DNA from: Haloarcula sp. CBA1129
GTDB lineage: Archaea; Halobacteriota; Halobacteria; Halobacteriales; Haloarculaceae
Assembly: GCF_008729015.1 (NCBI RefSeq)
Contig: NZ_RKSM01000001.1
Coordinates: 3,162,001-3,226,000 of the forward strand
Direction: 5' to 3'
Length of the DNA: 64,000 nt
Positions within the stretch are counted from its first letter, which is position 1, and each line of letters starts with the position of its first letter. Below the pieces are notes generated by a model. It searched no databases, was not told the DNA's origin, and saw nothing but the letters and a program-made list of their open reading frames with translations. This document shows, one piece after another, positions 38,776 through 45,316 of this stretch. Position numbers and translations under genes: made by a program.

Positions 38776-38860
38776 CGTCAAAGCCGAGACCGAGGAGATG
38801 AGCGAGCAGGAGATCGAGGAGCAACGGCGGCGCATCGAGCAGGAGGGGGGTGCGGCGTGA
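38765..38860 (+). CDS. 31-aa coiled-coil-like small protein carrying the repeated segment
   Basis: A 31-aa Glu/Arg-rich frame, MRTNVKAETEEMSEQEIEEQ and eleven more residues, likely one short helix. Residues 12-23 repeat the first 12 residues of the Cys-rich gene at 34521. It overlaps its neighbours by eleven bases upstream and by GTGA downstream, which supports translation. A start at the internal ATG 38798 is also possible. Confidence 0.5.
   Translation: MRTNVKAETEEMSEQEIEEQRRRIEQEGGAA
38798..38833 (+). repeat. 36-bp gene-start repeat, copy 2
   Basis: Second copy of the segment at 34521-34556, one base different, encoding MSEQEIEEQRRR in the frame of the 31-aa gene. In copy 1 it is a gene start; here it is internal or an alternative start. 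Confidence 0.85.
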
Positions 38861-39216
38861 TCGTGCCCGAACCCTCCCCCTCGGACGTGCCGTACAACGA
38901 CCCCATCTCACGGTCGCTCGACCCCGGCACGCAGCTGGTCGTGACCTTCGAGCCGACCCAGCAGGTGACGGAGTTCGTGCTTCCGACGCTGGCCGTCAGC
39001 AAGCACCCCAACAGCAGTTACGAGGTGTGGCGAGACGACGAGAAAATATATGGGCCGGCCCCGATCCCGCCGACGGACATTGACGACCTGACCGCGACGT
39101 GGCTGCCAGCCCGACGATTCAGCAGTAAGCTCCGCATCATCGTCCGCAACCTGTCAGACACGACGACGCGGACCTACTCAATCCAGCCCATCGGCTGGGA
39201 GGTGACCGGACAGTGA
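38857..39216 (+). CDS. Provirus virion-type protein (119 aa)
   Basis: A 119-aa soluble protein with beta-rich stretches (QLVVTFEPTQQVTEFVLPTL, SYEVWRDDEKIYGPAP, RIIVRNLSDTTTRTYSIQ, the last two as short motifs) starting at GTG 38857. The strand pattern suggests a small beta-sandwich that could be a vertex, peripentonal or spike-base protein. It is coupled on both sides by GTGA overlaps. No family is recognised. Confidence 0.68.
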   Translation: MIVPEPSPSDVPYNDPISRSLDPGTQLVVTFEPTQQVTEFVLPTLAVSKHPNSSYEVWRDDEKIYGPAPIPPTDIDDLTATWLPARRFSSKLRIIVRNLSDTTTRTYSIQPIGWEVTGQ

Positions 39217-39605
39217 CGCTTGACACAAACGCGGCAGTCGAGCGCATCAACAAGGTGCAGGACTCCGACGGCAACGACCGGACGCCGGCCAACGAGAACC
39301 GGCAGCAGGCGATTCAGGAGGCGGTCGGGAACCCGGCCGGCGCGACCATCGAGACGCACACCACCGATGGGACGGCGGCCGAGCAACTGCCGGACCTGCC
39401 GATTCCCGACGGTGTGACCGCGCTCGTCGTCTACCTGCCCGGCAACGCTGGGGACGTGTTTCTCGGGGACGACTCTGAGCAGTTCGTACCGCTGACCGAC
39501 TCGGGGCACGTCTTCGAGTGGGAGGGAGCGACGACTGCCGACCTGTACATCAAGACCAACACGGCCGGCGACGGCGTGGGCATCGTCTTCGAGGGAGGTG
39601 CCTGA
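39213..39605 (+). CDS. Putative spike-complex protein (130 aa)
   Basis: A 130-aa beta-rich protein starting at GTG 39213 (DTNAAVERINKVQDSDGNDR). Its C-terminal half, TALVVYLPGNAGDVFLGDD then FEWEGATTADLYIKTN, resembles a viral surface or receptor-binding beta domain. It precedes the larger spike-like gene and overlaps it by one base; in HHIV-2 and SH1 two adjacent genes encode the vertex spike. Assignment is by context. Confidence 0.6.
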   Translation: MTLDTNAAVERINKVQDSDGNDRTPANENRQQAIQEAVGNPAGATIETHTTDGTAAEQLPDLPIPDGVTALVVYLPGNAGDVFLGDDSEQFVPLTDSGHVFEWEGATTADLYIKTNTAGDGVGIVFEGGA

Positions 39606-40618
39606 TGGCGGGACTCTCCGCAAGCTCCGGCAGTGGCTTCGACTACATCCAAGCCGCCGAACCGGCCGACCCGGAAAACGCTGAACTCTGGTTCGACACG
39701 GACGGCGGCCCCGACGGACAGGGCGAAGCGAAGGTCTACGACGGCAGCGAGTGGCAGGCTACCGGCTACATCAGCCACGACCAACTGACGAACGTAGCCC
39801 CTGCCGACCACCACGACCCGGTAACGGTTTCGACGCCGCTCACTCGGTCGGGGCAGGCGTTGGCGCTGGCGTTCGGGAACGCGCTCACACTGGATGGCAA
39901 CGACGATCTCGCGGTAGACGAGTCGGCCATTTCGCACGACAACATCAGCGCGGTGTCAGATGCCGACCACCACGACCCGGTAACGGTCTCGGCCCCACTC
40001 ACTCGGTCGGGACAGGCGCTTGCAGTGGCCTACGGGAACGCTCTCACACTGGACGGCAACGACGATCTCGCGGTAGACGAGTCGGCCATCTCGCTATCGA
40101 ACCTCTCGGGATACCCCGTCGGTATGGGCGATCTTGGGTTTGACACGGCGACACAGAACGAGTTGAACTCTCACGCCGGGGACACGACGAACCCGCACAA
40201 CGTCACGGACGACCAGACCGGCGCTGCCGACGCTCTCAGCAATCACGCGAGCGATGCGACTGTGCATCACTCCAAGCCAAGCGGGACTAACAGTGCAAGC
40301 AAAACGAGCGGCCGGACCGATGGCCTCCGCCTCCCCATACTGGAGCCGTGGAATGGGGCGGACATGGGTTCAAACCTCTGGACGCCGCTAAATGGGGTCT
40401 ACTCGGAGATTAAGCTGGACAACGATTACAGCCAAAGCCAAGATATTGACCTCTACTACCATGACGGGACGGTTGTTACAGAGTCTATACCCGGTAATTC
40501 GGCTGTGTGGGTATCTGTCTCTCAGAAGCCACTAGCGGGGGCAGGTCTGTCCAACAGCAACACCACGGTCGTTGGAGTCAACCAACTCACGGCGGGCGGG
40601 CACTCTCACAGCATCTAA
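39605..40618 (+). CDS. Putative vertex spike protein with duplicated segment
   Basis: A 337-aa Ser/Thr/Asp-rich protein. It starts with a short tail-fibre-like unit (PENAELWFDTD then YDGSEWQATGY, common in phage fibre proteins). Two tandem 53-residue copies follow from about residue 67 (ADHHDPVTVS, LTRSGQALA, GNALTLDGNDDLAVDESAIS). Later come NSHAGDTTNPHNVTDDQTG, a pattern typical of fibre-shaft proteins, and a beta-rich C-terminal head. It is most likely the host-recognition spike of the virion. Repeats in the shaft would set its length. Confidence 0.75.
   Translation: MAGLSASSGSGFDYIQAAEPADPENAELWFDTDGGPDGQGEAKVYDGSEWQATGYISHDQLTNVAPADHHDPVTVSTPLTRSGQALALAFGNALTLDGNDDLAVDESAISHDNISAVSDADHHDPVTVSAPLTRSGQALAVAYGNALTLDGNDDLAVDESAISLSNLSGYPVGMGDLGFDTATQNELNSHAGDTTNPHNVTDDQTGAADALSNHASDATVHHSKPSGTNSASKTSGRTDGLRLPILEPWNGADMGSNLWTPLNGVYSEIKLDNDYSQSQDIDLYYHDGTVVTESIPGNSAVWVSVSQKPLAGAGLSNSNTTVVGVNQLTAGGHSHSI
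39803..40097 (+). repeat. Direct 159-bp duplication inside the spike gene
   Basis: A unit of 159 bp starts at 39803 and again at 39962; the second copy runs to about 40097. Long blocks are identical at the base level, for example ACGATCTCGCGGTAGACGAG in both, including synonymous positions, so the copies are recent or kept alike by recombination. The reading frame is preserved (53 codons). Confidence 0.85.
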
Positions 40619-40620
40619 CA

Positions 40621-40866
40621 ATGCAATCAGCAATCACACAGCTACCGATTCCAGAGGTACAGACACTCGCTTACGGACTGCTGTGGTTCCTCGGCGGCAT
40701 GGCCGTGCCGACTCGGTACGGCATGGAGCGCGTGGAGGGCTTCGGGCGGGCAGTCGCCTCGAAACTGCCGTACAAGGCACCGCCGGGGACCGACGAGCAG
40801 GCAGCGATGCAGGAGGCAACGGGCCAGCAGACAGACACGCAGACCGACAGCGACGGAGGGAACTAA
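40621..40866 (+). CDS. Small membrane protein (81 aa)
   Basis: An 81-aa protein with a membrane segment near residues 14-30 (TLAYGLLWFLGGMAV), a basic middle and a Gln/Thr/Asp-rich tail. It follows the spike gene after two bases. It is probably a virion membrane protein, and no family is recognised. Confidence 0.65.
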   Translation: MQSAITQLPIPEVQTLAYGLLWFLGGMAVPTRYGMERVEGFGRAVASKLPYKAPPGTDEQAAMQEATGQQTDTQTDSDGGN

Positions 40867-40867
40867 C

Positions 40868-41350
40868 ATGGGGACTATCCACATCGAAGGCAGCGACGGC
40901 GCACCGAATACCGACTACAGGATTACCGTCGACGGGGACGCTCAGGAGGGCAGTGACACAGGCGGCGGAGACGACGTAAGCGACAGCGGGGTGATAACCG
41001 GCGGGGTAGGCGCTGGCGCGGATACCTACAGCTACACCGGCACGGTGGTCTCCGCATCTATCCCGTCCCACGCCACGCTGTACGTCGACGGCCAGCCGGT
41101 CGGCCCCGGCGACCTGCCGATGGGTGGCGGGGCTGGGTCAAGCTACACGCCGCCGGGAGGCTCGGGCAGCAGTTCCGGCGGCTCGACGCCGACCCAGACG
41201 CCGACGACGCCGGCCCCGACGACCGACTCGACACCGGCCCAGACGCCGATGACGCCGGCCCCGGCCACAGCAGGACTCGGGGGCAACACGACGCTGCTGG
41301 CAGGGGCGGCGGCGCTGGCACTAGTGGCGGTCTACATGATACAGTCGTGA
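40868..41350 (+). CDS. Membrane-anchored stalk-like surface protein
   Basis: A 160-aa protein. It has a beta-type N-terminal domain, a Gly/Ser stretch, then a Pro/Thr-rich stalk with repeated TPTQTPTTPAPTT-like units at residues about 110-135, and a C-terminal membrane segment (NTTLLAGAAALALVAVYMI). The Pro/Thr stalk is a likely O-glycosylated spacer as in haloarchaeal surface proteins, so this may project from the viral or infected-cell membrane. GTGA overlaps the next gene. Confidence 0.7.
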   Translation: MGTIHIEGSDGAPNTDYRITVDGDAQEGSDTGGGDDVSDSGVITGGVGAGADTYSYTGTVVSASIPSHATLYVDGQPVGPGDLPMGGGAGSSYTPPGGSGSSSGGSTPTQTPTTPAPTTDSTPAQTPMTPAPATAGLGGNTTLLAGAAALALVAVYMIQS

Positions 41351-41778
41351 GCTTCCCGTACCACGCAGTACCGGACGGCTCGGCGGCGCTCCCGCACCAC
41401 TACGTGACTGCCACGCTGGCGGCGCTGGTACCTATCCTCATCGTCTGGGACAACGATCCACGACGCGAGCCGTGGATGGCGCTGTGCGGCGTTCTGGGCG
41501 GGCTGGTGAGCTTCGGGATGGTGTGGCCGCGGTATCCGGTCATCGGTGCAAGCCTGACGCTGGCGGCCAACGCGGTCGTGCTACTGGCTCCGTTCCGTCC
41601 GGGGTGGCGCGAGTGGCCCCGGAGGCACGCCGTCGCGGTCGTGCTGCTGGCGCTCGTCGCGTTGGACGACTCGCTACAGCACGCGCTGGGATGGCACACG
41701 CCGATAGATGCGGCGTGGAAGGCCGGCGGGCGGGCCGCAGTGGTCGACGCAGCGGAGGTGGTCGTGCGTGTCGTCTGA
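41347..41778 (+). CDS. Multi-pass membrane protein
   Basis: A 143-aa protein with about four membrane segments (near residues 22-36, 46-61, 67-84 and 92-110) followed by HALGWHTPIDAAWKAGG and an amphipathic tail. It starts at GTG overlapping the preceding stop and ends the virion operon. Similar multi-pass proteins occur at the end of structural modules in haloarchaeal viruses; the function is unknown. Confidence 0.65.
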   Translation: MSFPYHAVPDGSAALPHHYVTATLAALVPILIVWDNDPRREPWMALCGVLGGLVSFGMVWPRYPVIGASLTLAANAVVLLAPFRPGWREWPRRHAVAVVLLALVALDDSLQHALGWHTPIDAAWKAGGRAAVVDAAEVVVRVV

Positions 41779-41928
41779 GCGGTCCGGCCCGGCTGACGAC
41801 TCGCCGCGATAGGTGTCCGGTTCTGCGGTCAGACCCGGACCGATACACCCCGATTTCTCCTTCAAACACCCCCAAACGACCCCAAGATTCTAGGATTTTG
41901 ACCGTGAAGCAGAATTCACGGACGCAAG
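41779..41928 (+). promoter_or_regulatory. Non-coding gap with a perfect palindrome before the minimal recombinase
   Basis: This 150-base gap separates the virion operon from the small recombinase. It contains CCGTGAA (41902-41908) and TTCACGG (41915-41921), a perfect 7-bp inverted repeat with a six-base centre that ends only seven bases before the ATG. An upstream TTCTAGGATTTTG may be the promoter. The palindrome could be a regulator site, a hairpin or a recombinase-binding site. Confidence 0.5.
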
Positions 41929-42516
41929 ATGAACTTAGAGAACTACGAGAATCAGGACGGCATGAAGGCATGGCTATCTGAACAAGAGGTGCAGCAGTTA
42001 CTCGCGCAGTTTGACGACACCGAGAAGCGCGTAGCGGTCTCGCTGGCTGTGCGGTGTGGCCTGCGGTCGGCGGAGGTGCTAGATATAGCGCCGGACCACG
42101 TAGTAGACACTGACGCGGGTACCATGCTCCGGGTGTGGGAGTCCGCAAAGACCGGCGAGTACCGCGAGACACCGATGCCACCGAACCTCGCCACCACCAT
42201 CCGCACTGTGGGCGACGTGCGAGAGGAGGCGGCAGACGTGCCTCTCGTGGACGCTACGACGCGCACCCTTCGCCGTTGGATGGACCGCGCGACGAGCGAC
42301 TTACTCGAGTCGACAGGAGACGATGGCTGGCAGTTCGTTGGGATGCACGACCTCCGCCGGACGTGGGCCACGTCGCTCCGGTCGGCCGACGTTGACGCGA
42401 TGGTAGTCTGTGACTGGGGCGGCTGGGACGATCTACAAACGTTCCTCGACCACTACCGCGGGACGCACACACCTGAGGCGCAGCTACGAGAGCGCGAAAA
42501 GGTCGAGTGGCTGTAG
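41929..42516 (+). CDS. Minimal tyrosine recombinase (catalytic domain only)
   Basis: A 195-aa protein that consists of little more than the catalytic domain of a tyrosine recombinase. The first catalytic Arg is in RCGLRSAEV near residue 41, the H-x-x-R motif in HDLRRTWAT near residues 140-148, and the nucleophile Tyr in FLDHYRG near residue 179. It lacks the N-terminal arm and core-binding domains of the 338-aa integrase at the other end. Possible roles are excision, dimer resolution or DNA inversion. It may also be a remnant, but its catalytic residues look intact. Confidence 0.82.
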   Translation: MNLENYENQDGMKAWLSEQEVQQLLAQFDDTEKRVAVSLAVRCGLRSAEVLDIAPDHVVDTDAGTMLRVWESAKTGEYRETPMPPNLATTIRTVGDVREEAADVPLVDATTRTLRRWMDRATSDLLESTGDDGWQFVGMHDLRRTWATSLRSADVDAMVVCDWGGWDDLQTFLDHYRGTHTPEAQLREREKVEWL

Positions 42517-42589
42517 CGCCGAAAAAGATGCACCGATTGTTTCTAAAAGCAACCACCTTTTTACATTTTAATTGCCAGTTACTTATAGA

Positions 42590-43048
42590 ATGCATCAGGT
42601 CAGTCGACGCACCGTATTAGCTGGTATTCCATTGCTACTGACGGCTGGTTGTGTGTCCGATAATCAGTCTGGTTCTGCTGAGACACCCGAAACAATAATC
42701 GACGACAACGATACCGTTACCGAAGATCAGTACCGACATTACAGTTTCACACTGAATCAGGAAGCGACACTTGATTTGCGCGTGACAGTCCGAAGCGGCC
42801 CCCCACTCGATGTTATATTTACATCGCCTGAGGAATTCGAGCAATTTGAGAGAGGAAACCGTATGCGGTACAACGAAGACCTTTCAATGCTTGACACTGC
42901 TGGGGATGACAACTCTATAACTGCACCGGAGGGAGAATACACTGTCATTGTTGACAATACGAATTTTGGTGAAGCCCGGCCACCGACGGATGGACAGGAC
43001 AACGCTGCTACCTACGATATATCACTAACAGCATCACTCCCAGAATGA
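42590..43048 (+). CDS. Tat-type lipoprotein, possible lysogenic conversion gene
   Basis: A 152-aa secreted lipoprotein. A twin-arginine signal SRRTVLAGIPLLLTAGC ends in a lipobox cysteine near residue 21, followed by a Ser/Thr/Glu-rich linker and a small beta-sandwich (HYSFTLNQEATLDLRVTV then EYTVIVDNT) of pre-peptidase C-terminal type by look. The gene is clearly richer in A+T than the virion genes and has its own AT-rich upstream region, so it appears to be a separately acquired cargo gene that would be expressed by the lysogen on its cell surface. Confidence 0.75.
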   Translation: MHQVSRRTVLAGIPLLLTAGCVSDNQSGSAETPETIIDDNDTVTEDQYRHYSFTLNQEATLDLRVTVRSGPPLDVIFTSPEEFEQFERGNRMRYNEDLSMLDTAGDDNSITAPEGEYTVIVDNTNFGEARPPTDGQDNAATYDISLTASLPE

Positions 43049-43062
43049 CTTTCCAATAGCCG

Positions 43063-43410
43063 TTATAATTTTAGCGTTAGTTTCGCGCCTGCCTCCACCC
43101 AGTCCGGTGGCGTAGCATACCGGTCCTCGAAGACCCTGCTCGGTGTTGGCTGTGGGCAGTGTCTTGCATCGAGTTCGCCTTTCAGATACAGTATTCCCTC
43201 ACTCGTCAAATCGTACAGGTCTCCGCTGACGGGTGCAAGCAGACCGGCGTACTGAAGCCACTTGCATCGGTCCCGAATATAGCCGGAAGAGACCTCGAAG
43301 CCGCGTTCTCGTGAGAGGATTCCCGGAGATGCAAACCCGTTCTCTCGAACCCACGTCATGATACGCTCATCCACCTGATTCATCCAGAATGCCGACTTTC
43401 TCTGGTTCAT
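43063..43410 (-). CDS. Winged-helix repressor, phiH1-repressor-like (copy 2)
   Basis: A 115-aa protein with a winged-helix pattern: a helix with DERIMTWVRENGFASPGIL, a recognition helix with VSSGYIRDRCKWLQYAGLLA, and a wing DLYDLTSEGILYLKGELDA, given here as separate landmarks. It is related to its upstream neighbour and to repressors of halovirus phiH1. A tryptophan before the helix aligns in both paralogues, so the full-length start at 43410 is kept. Three bases separate it from the first repressor gene. Together they form a probable lysogeny-maintenance operon. Confidence 0.78.
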   Translation of the reverse strand: MNQRKSAFWMNQVDERIMTWVRENGFASPGILSRERGFEVSSGYIRDRCKWLQYAGLLAPVSGDLYDLTSEGILYLKGELDARHCPQPTPSRVFEDRYATPPDWVEAGAKLTLKL

Positions 43411-43413
43411 CAG

Positions 43414-43731
43414 TTACACCTGTTCGTGGTTCTCACCAGCGGGAGGGGCGCTGTCCGTCTGCGACTCGATTTCATCTGGTGCGTCTTCTGACGTGTCTAT
43501 CTCGCCGTCTAAGTACCGCTCACCGCGTTCGGTGATGGTGTAGACGCCATTCCCCAAGTCGTTCAACAAGCCGTGTTCAACCAGTTTCCTACAACGCTTG
43601 GAAATATACCCCCGTGAGTAGCGAACATATCCGCTGTCCGCCATTACTTTCGGCCTACCAGAGCCTTCGTTTCGGATGAACTCTAGAATTCTGTCGTCTG
43701 CCAAGACCATCCAGCCACCGGAATATCGCAT
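43414..43731 (-). CDS. Winged-helix repressor, phiH1-repressor-like (copy 1)
   Basis: A 105-aa winged-helix protein: GGWMVLADDRILEFIRNEGS, then SRGYISKRCRKLVEHGLL and VYTITERGERYLDGEIDTS. This is the pattern of haloarchaeal phiH1-type repressors. The tail is acidic. It is first in a two-gene leftward operon and divergent from the ribbon-helix-helix gene at 43852. The shared 120-base intergenic region has GTTAATT-containing sites next to both starts, so autorepression and control of the rightward genes are likely. Confidence 0.82.
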   Translation of the reverse strand: MRYSGGWMVLADDRILEFIRNEGSGRPKVMADSGYVRYSRGYISKRCRKLVEHGLLNDLGNGVYTITERGERYLDGEIDTSEDAPDEIESQTDSAPPAGENHEQV

Positions 43732-43735
43732 CTTG

Positions 43736-43748
43736 GTTAATTATCAAC
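43736..43748. promoter_or_regulatory. Putative operator 1 of the lysogeny switch
   Basis: GTTAATTATCAAC lies just outside the repressor start. It is an imperfect dyad (GTTA/CAAC ends) and shares its first seven bases with the site at 43832-43844. Position next to the repressor ATG suggests autoregulation. Confidence 0.45.
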
Positions 43749-43831
43749 ACCAGCCGTGATTATAGCACTGGAAATCTCCAATTGGATGTGTGCGCTCTTA
43801 TACTAACCTCCGTAATCTATATGAACGCGGC

Positions 43832-43844
43832 GTTAATTGATAAC
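43832..43844. promoter_or_regulatory. Putative operator 2 of the lysogeny switch
   Basis: GTTAATTGATAAC has GTTA/TAAC dyad ends and ends seven bases before the ATG of the ribbon-helix-helix gene. Together with the site near 43736 it brackets the divergent promoter region, which also contains CTTATACTAA and CTATATG as TATA candidates. Confidence 0.45.
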
Positions 43845-43851
43845 TAACGCA

Positions 43852-44061
43852 ATGGTACGACGAAGCCTTTCGGTGTCTATCTCGATGCCAACTGAGATGG
43901 ACGAGAGAATCGCTGAACAGGCAGAAAAACACGATATGACGTACTCTCAGTACGTGCGCCAAGTTCTAAACGAGCATTCAGGAACTCCATTCGAGTGCGA
44001 CGAAACTATCCTGTGTGTTGACGAAAACAGTGAGAACCCACGGAAAGAGGGGGCCGCCTAA
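43852..44061 (+). CDS. Ribbon-helix-helix regulator
   Basis: A 69-aa protein with a clear ribbon-helix-helix domain: RSLSVSISMPTEMDERIAEQ then HDMTYSQYVRQVLNEH. It is divergent from the two winged-helix repressors and first in the rightward operon that ends in the integrase. It is a good candidate for the antagonist of the repressors, or for an excisionase or regulator of the integrase. The ATG at 43852 is chosen over a TTG five codons upstream. Confidence 0.8.
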   Translation: MVRRSLSVSISMPTEMDERIAEQAEKHDMTYSQYVRQVLNEHSGTPFECDETILCVDENSENPRKEGAA

Positions 44062-44064
44062 GCC

Positions 44065-44148
44065 ATGTCCAGTAGCTCACGAGCCCCCAAGAACGGTGAC
44101 GAGTCGGACGGTCAAGAGAGTGACGACGCGACGGAGGACGGCCCATGA
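44065..44148 (+). CDS. Very small acidic protein (27 aa)
   Basis: A 27-aa Ser/Asp/Glu-rich frame (MSSSSRAPKNGDESDGQESD and seven more residues). It starts three bases after the preceding stop, and its TGA overlaps the next ATG as ATGA. Only the coupling pattern supports it. Confidence 0.4.
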   Translation: MSSSSRAPKNGDESDGQESDDATEDGP

Positions 44149-44537
44149 GCCGGGACATCTCCGAGCGGTGGCCCGACGCTGACGCCGCTGCCGAAATCGG
44201 TGGCCCGGTGACAGAGCCGGAGATCGACGGCGAGCGCGTGCTGGCCGACGGAAGCGGCGGATACACCGACTTTCGAGCGCGGCCGGTTGCTGTCATCCGT
44301 GACAGCGAGCGCGTGGCCGCTGGTGCCTTGCTCCCGAGCGGGACGGTCGCCGTTGAGTGGAACCGCGAAGCGTTCCCTGAGGGAGAGCGCACAGACGAAC
44401 CAACCACGTCGCTGTACGGCCACGTCGAAGACGCAGAGGAAGCGACTGGCGGCACTCTCATCGTAAACCCCGATGCAGACGACAGCCCGATTCTGCTGGC
44501 GGAAGTAGAGAGCGCTGAGAACGGAGGTGAGGAGTGA
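44145..44537 (+). CDS. Acidic provirus protein (130 aa)
   Basis: A 130-aa acidic soluble protein with beta-strand-like stretches (FRARPVAVIRDSERVAAGALL, TVAVEWNREAFPEG, as short landmarks). No motif or family is recognised. It lies in the rightward operon between the regulator and the integrase and overlaps the next gene by one base (TGATG). Confidence 0.62.
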   Translation: MSRDISERWPDADAAAEIGGPVTEPEIDGERVLADGSGGYTDFRARPVAVIRDSERVAAGALLPSGTVAVEWNREAFPEGERTDEPTTSLYGHVEDAEEATGGTLIVNPDADDSPILLAEVESAENGGEE

Positions 44538-44857
44538 TGCGGGACCCGGACCCTGCAAACCTCCGACAGAACGAGCGGCCGGCCGTCGTCGATGTGACCG
44601 AGCAGGGGCAGGTGTACGTCGCCACCGCGAAGGTCCAAGACACCGGCTGGCTCTGGCTCAAGTACTGGGACGGTGGACAGGCAAAGATTCCGCCCCATCG
44701 AGTTCGAGCGGTGGAGTACTTGGAAACCGAAGTATACGGTGAACCTGACGCCAACGGCTTTCAGGACAAGCGTGTCTCTGACGCCGACTGGCGACAGCGT
44801 GCGCAGGCCATGGCCGGAGACGTTGAGGCCGCTAAGGCTGTGTTGGGCGATGACTGA
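44537..44857 (+). CDS. Provirus protein of unknown function (106 aa)
   Basis: A 106-aa protein with a small beta-barrel-like first half (PAVVDVTEQGQVYVATAKVQ then WLWLKYWDGGQAKIPPHRVRA) and a helical tail (DADWRQRAQAMAGDVEAAKA). The pattern suggests an SH3- or OB-like small domain, but I do not recognise it. It overlaps the next gene by eight bases. Confidence 0.62.
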   Translation: MRDPDPANLRQNERPAVVDVTEQGQVYVATAKVQDTGWLWLKYWDGGQAKIPPHRVRAVEYLETEVYGEPDANGFQDKRVSDADWRQRAQAMAGDVEAAKAVLGDD

Positions 44858-45068
44858 CGACGCGTTCACCTACACGGTCAAGCTGAAGCGCGGCGACGAT
44901 ACCCAGAAGTGCAAGGTCACTGCGCCGGACATCGAGACGCTGACTGAGCGGGTCGATGCTGTCCGCGAGAAACTGGGCGAGTGGGCCGGGGATTATCGGG
45001 AGATTCAACCCGAGGACGGTCCCCGACTGGCTGACGACCAGAGCGAACTGGGGGAGGTTCAAGCGTGA
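44850..45068 (+). CDS. Small provirus protein (72 aa)
   Basis: A 72-aa protein (DDAFTYTVKLKRGDDTQKCK start) with a strand-strand-helix arrangement and an acidic tail. No family is recognised. It is coupled by overlaps to both neighbours, the downstream one by GTGA. Confidence 0.6.
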   Translation: MTDDAFTYTVKLKRGDDTQKCKVTAPDIETLTERVDAVREKLGEWAGDYREIQPEDGPRLADDQSELGEVQA

Positions 45069-45316
45069 GTCAGAGCGGCGCGAGACAGTGGCGTGTAGAA
45101 TGTGACTGTATCCCCGAGGTGGCTGAGGCCCGCGATACCCAGCACTGGGAACGGATGCACTCGCAGGTGTCGAAGGCCAACGCCGGCCACTTCGTGAGCG
45201 AGAATCGGCTGGCCGCCGATCTCGACGAAGACGAGCTCCGGCAGCGCCACGAGCAGGCCCACGGCGCTCTCGTCGTGTGCAACGTCTGCGGGAAACTGAA
45301 GGAGGTAGCCGGATGA
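45065..45316 (+). CDS. Small Cys/His protein upstream of the integrase
   Basis: An 83-aa protein starting at GTG 45065, with CDC near residue 13 and CNVCG near residue 72, a possible zinc site closing a helical His-rich middle. It overlaps the integrase start as ATGA. A small zinc protein directly before an integrase could be an excisionase-type partner; that is a guess from position. Confidence 0.6.
   Translation: MSQSGARQWRVECDCIPEVAEARDTQHWERMHSQVSKANAGHFVSENRLAADLDEDELRQRHEQAHGALVVCNVCGKLKEVAG

Noticed and set aside
41929-42516. Truncated or decayed integrase pseudogene
   Set aside because: The short length suggested this, but the Arg, H-x-x-R and Tyr residues are all present and the frame is clean, so it is listed as an intact minimal recombinase.
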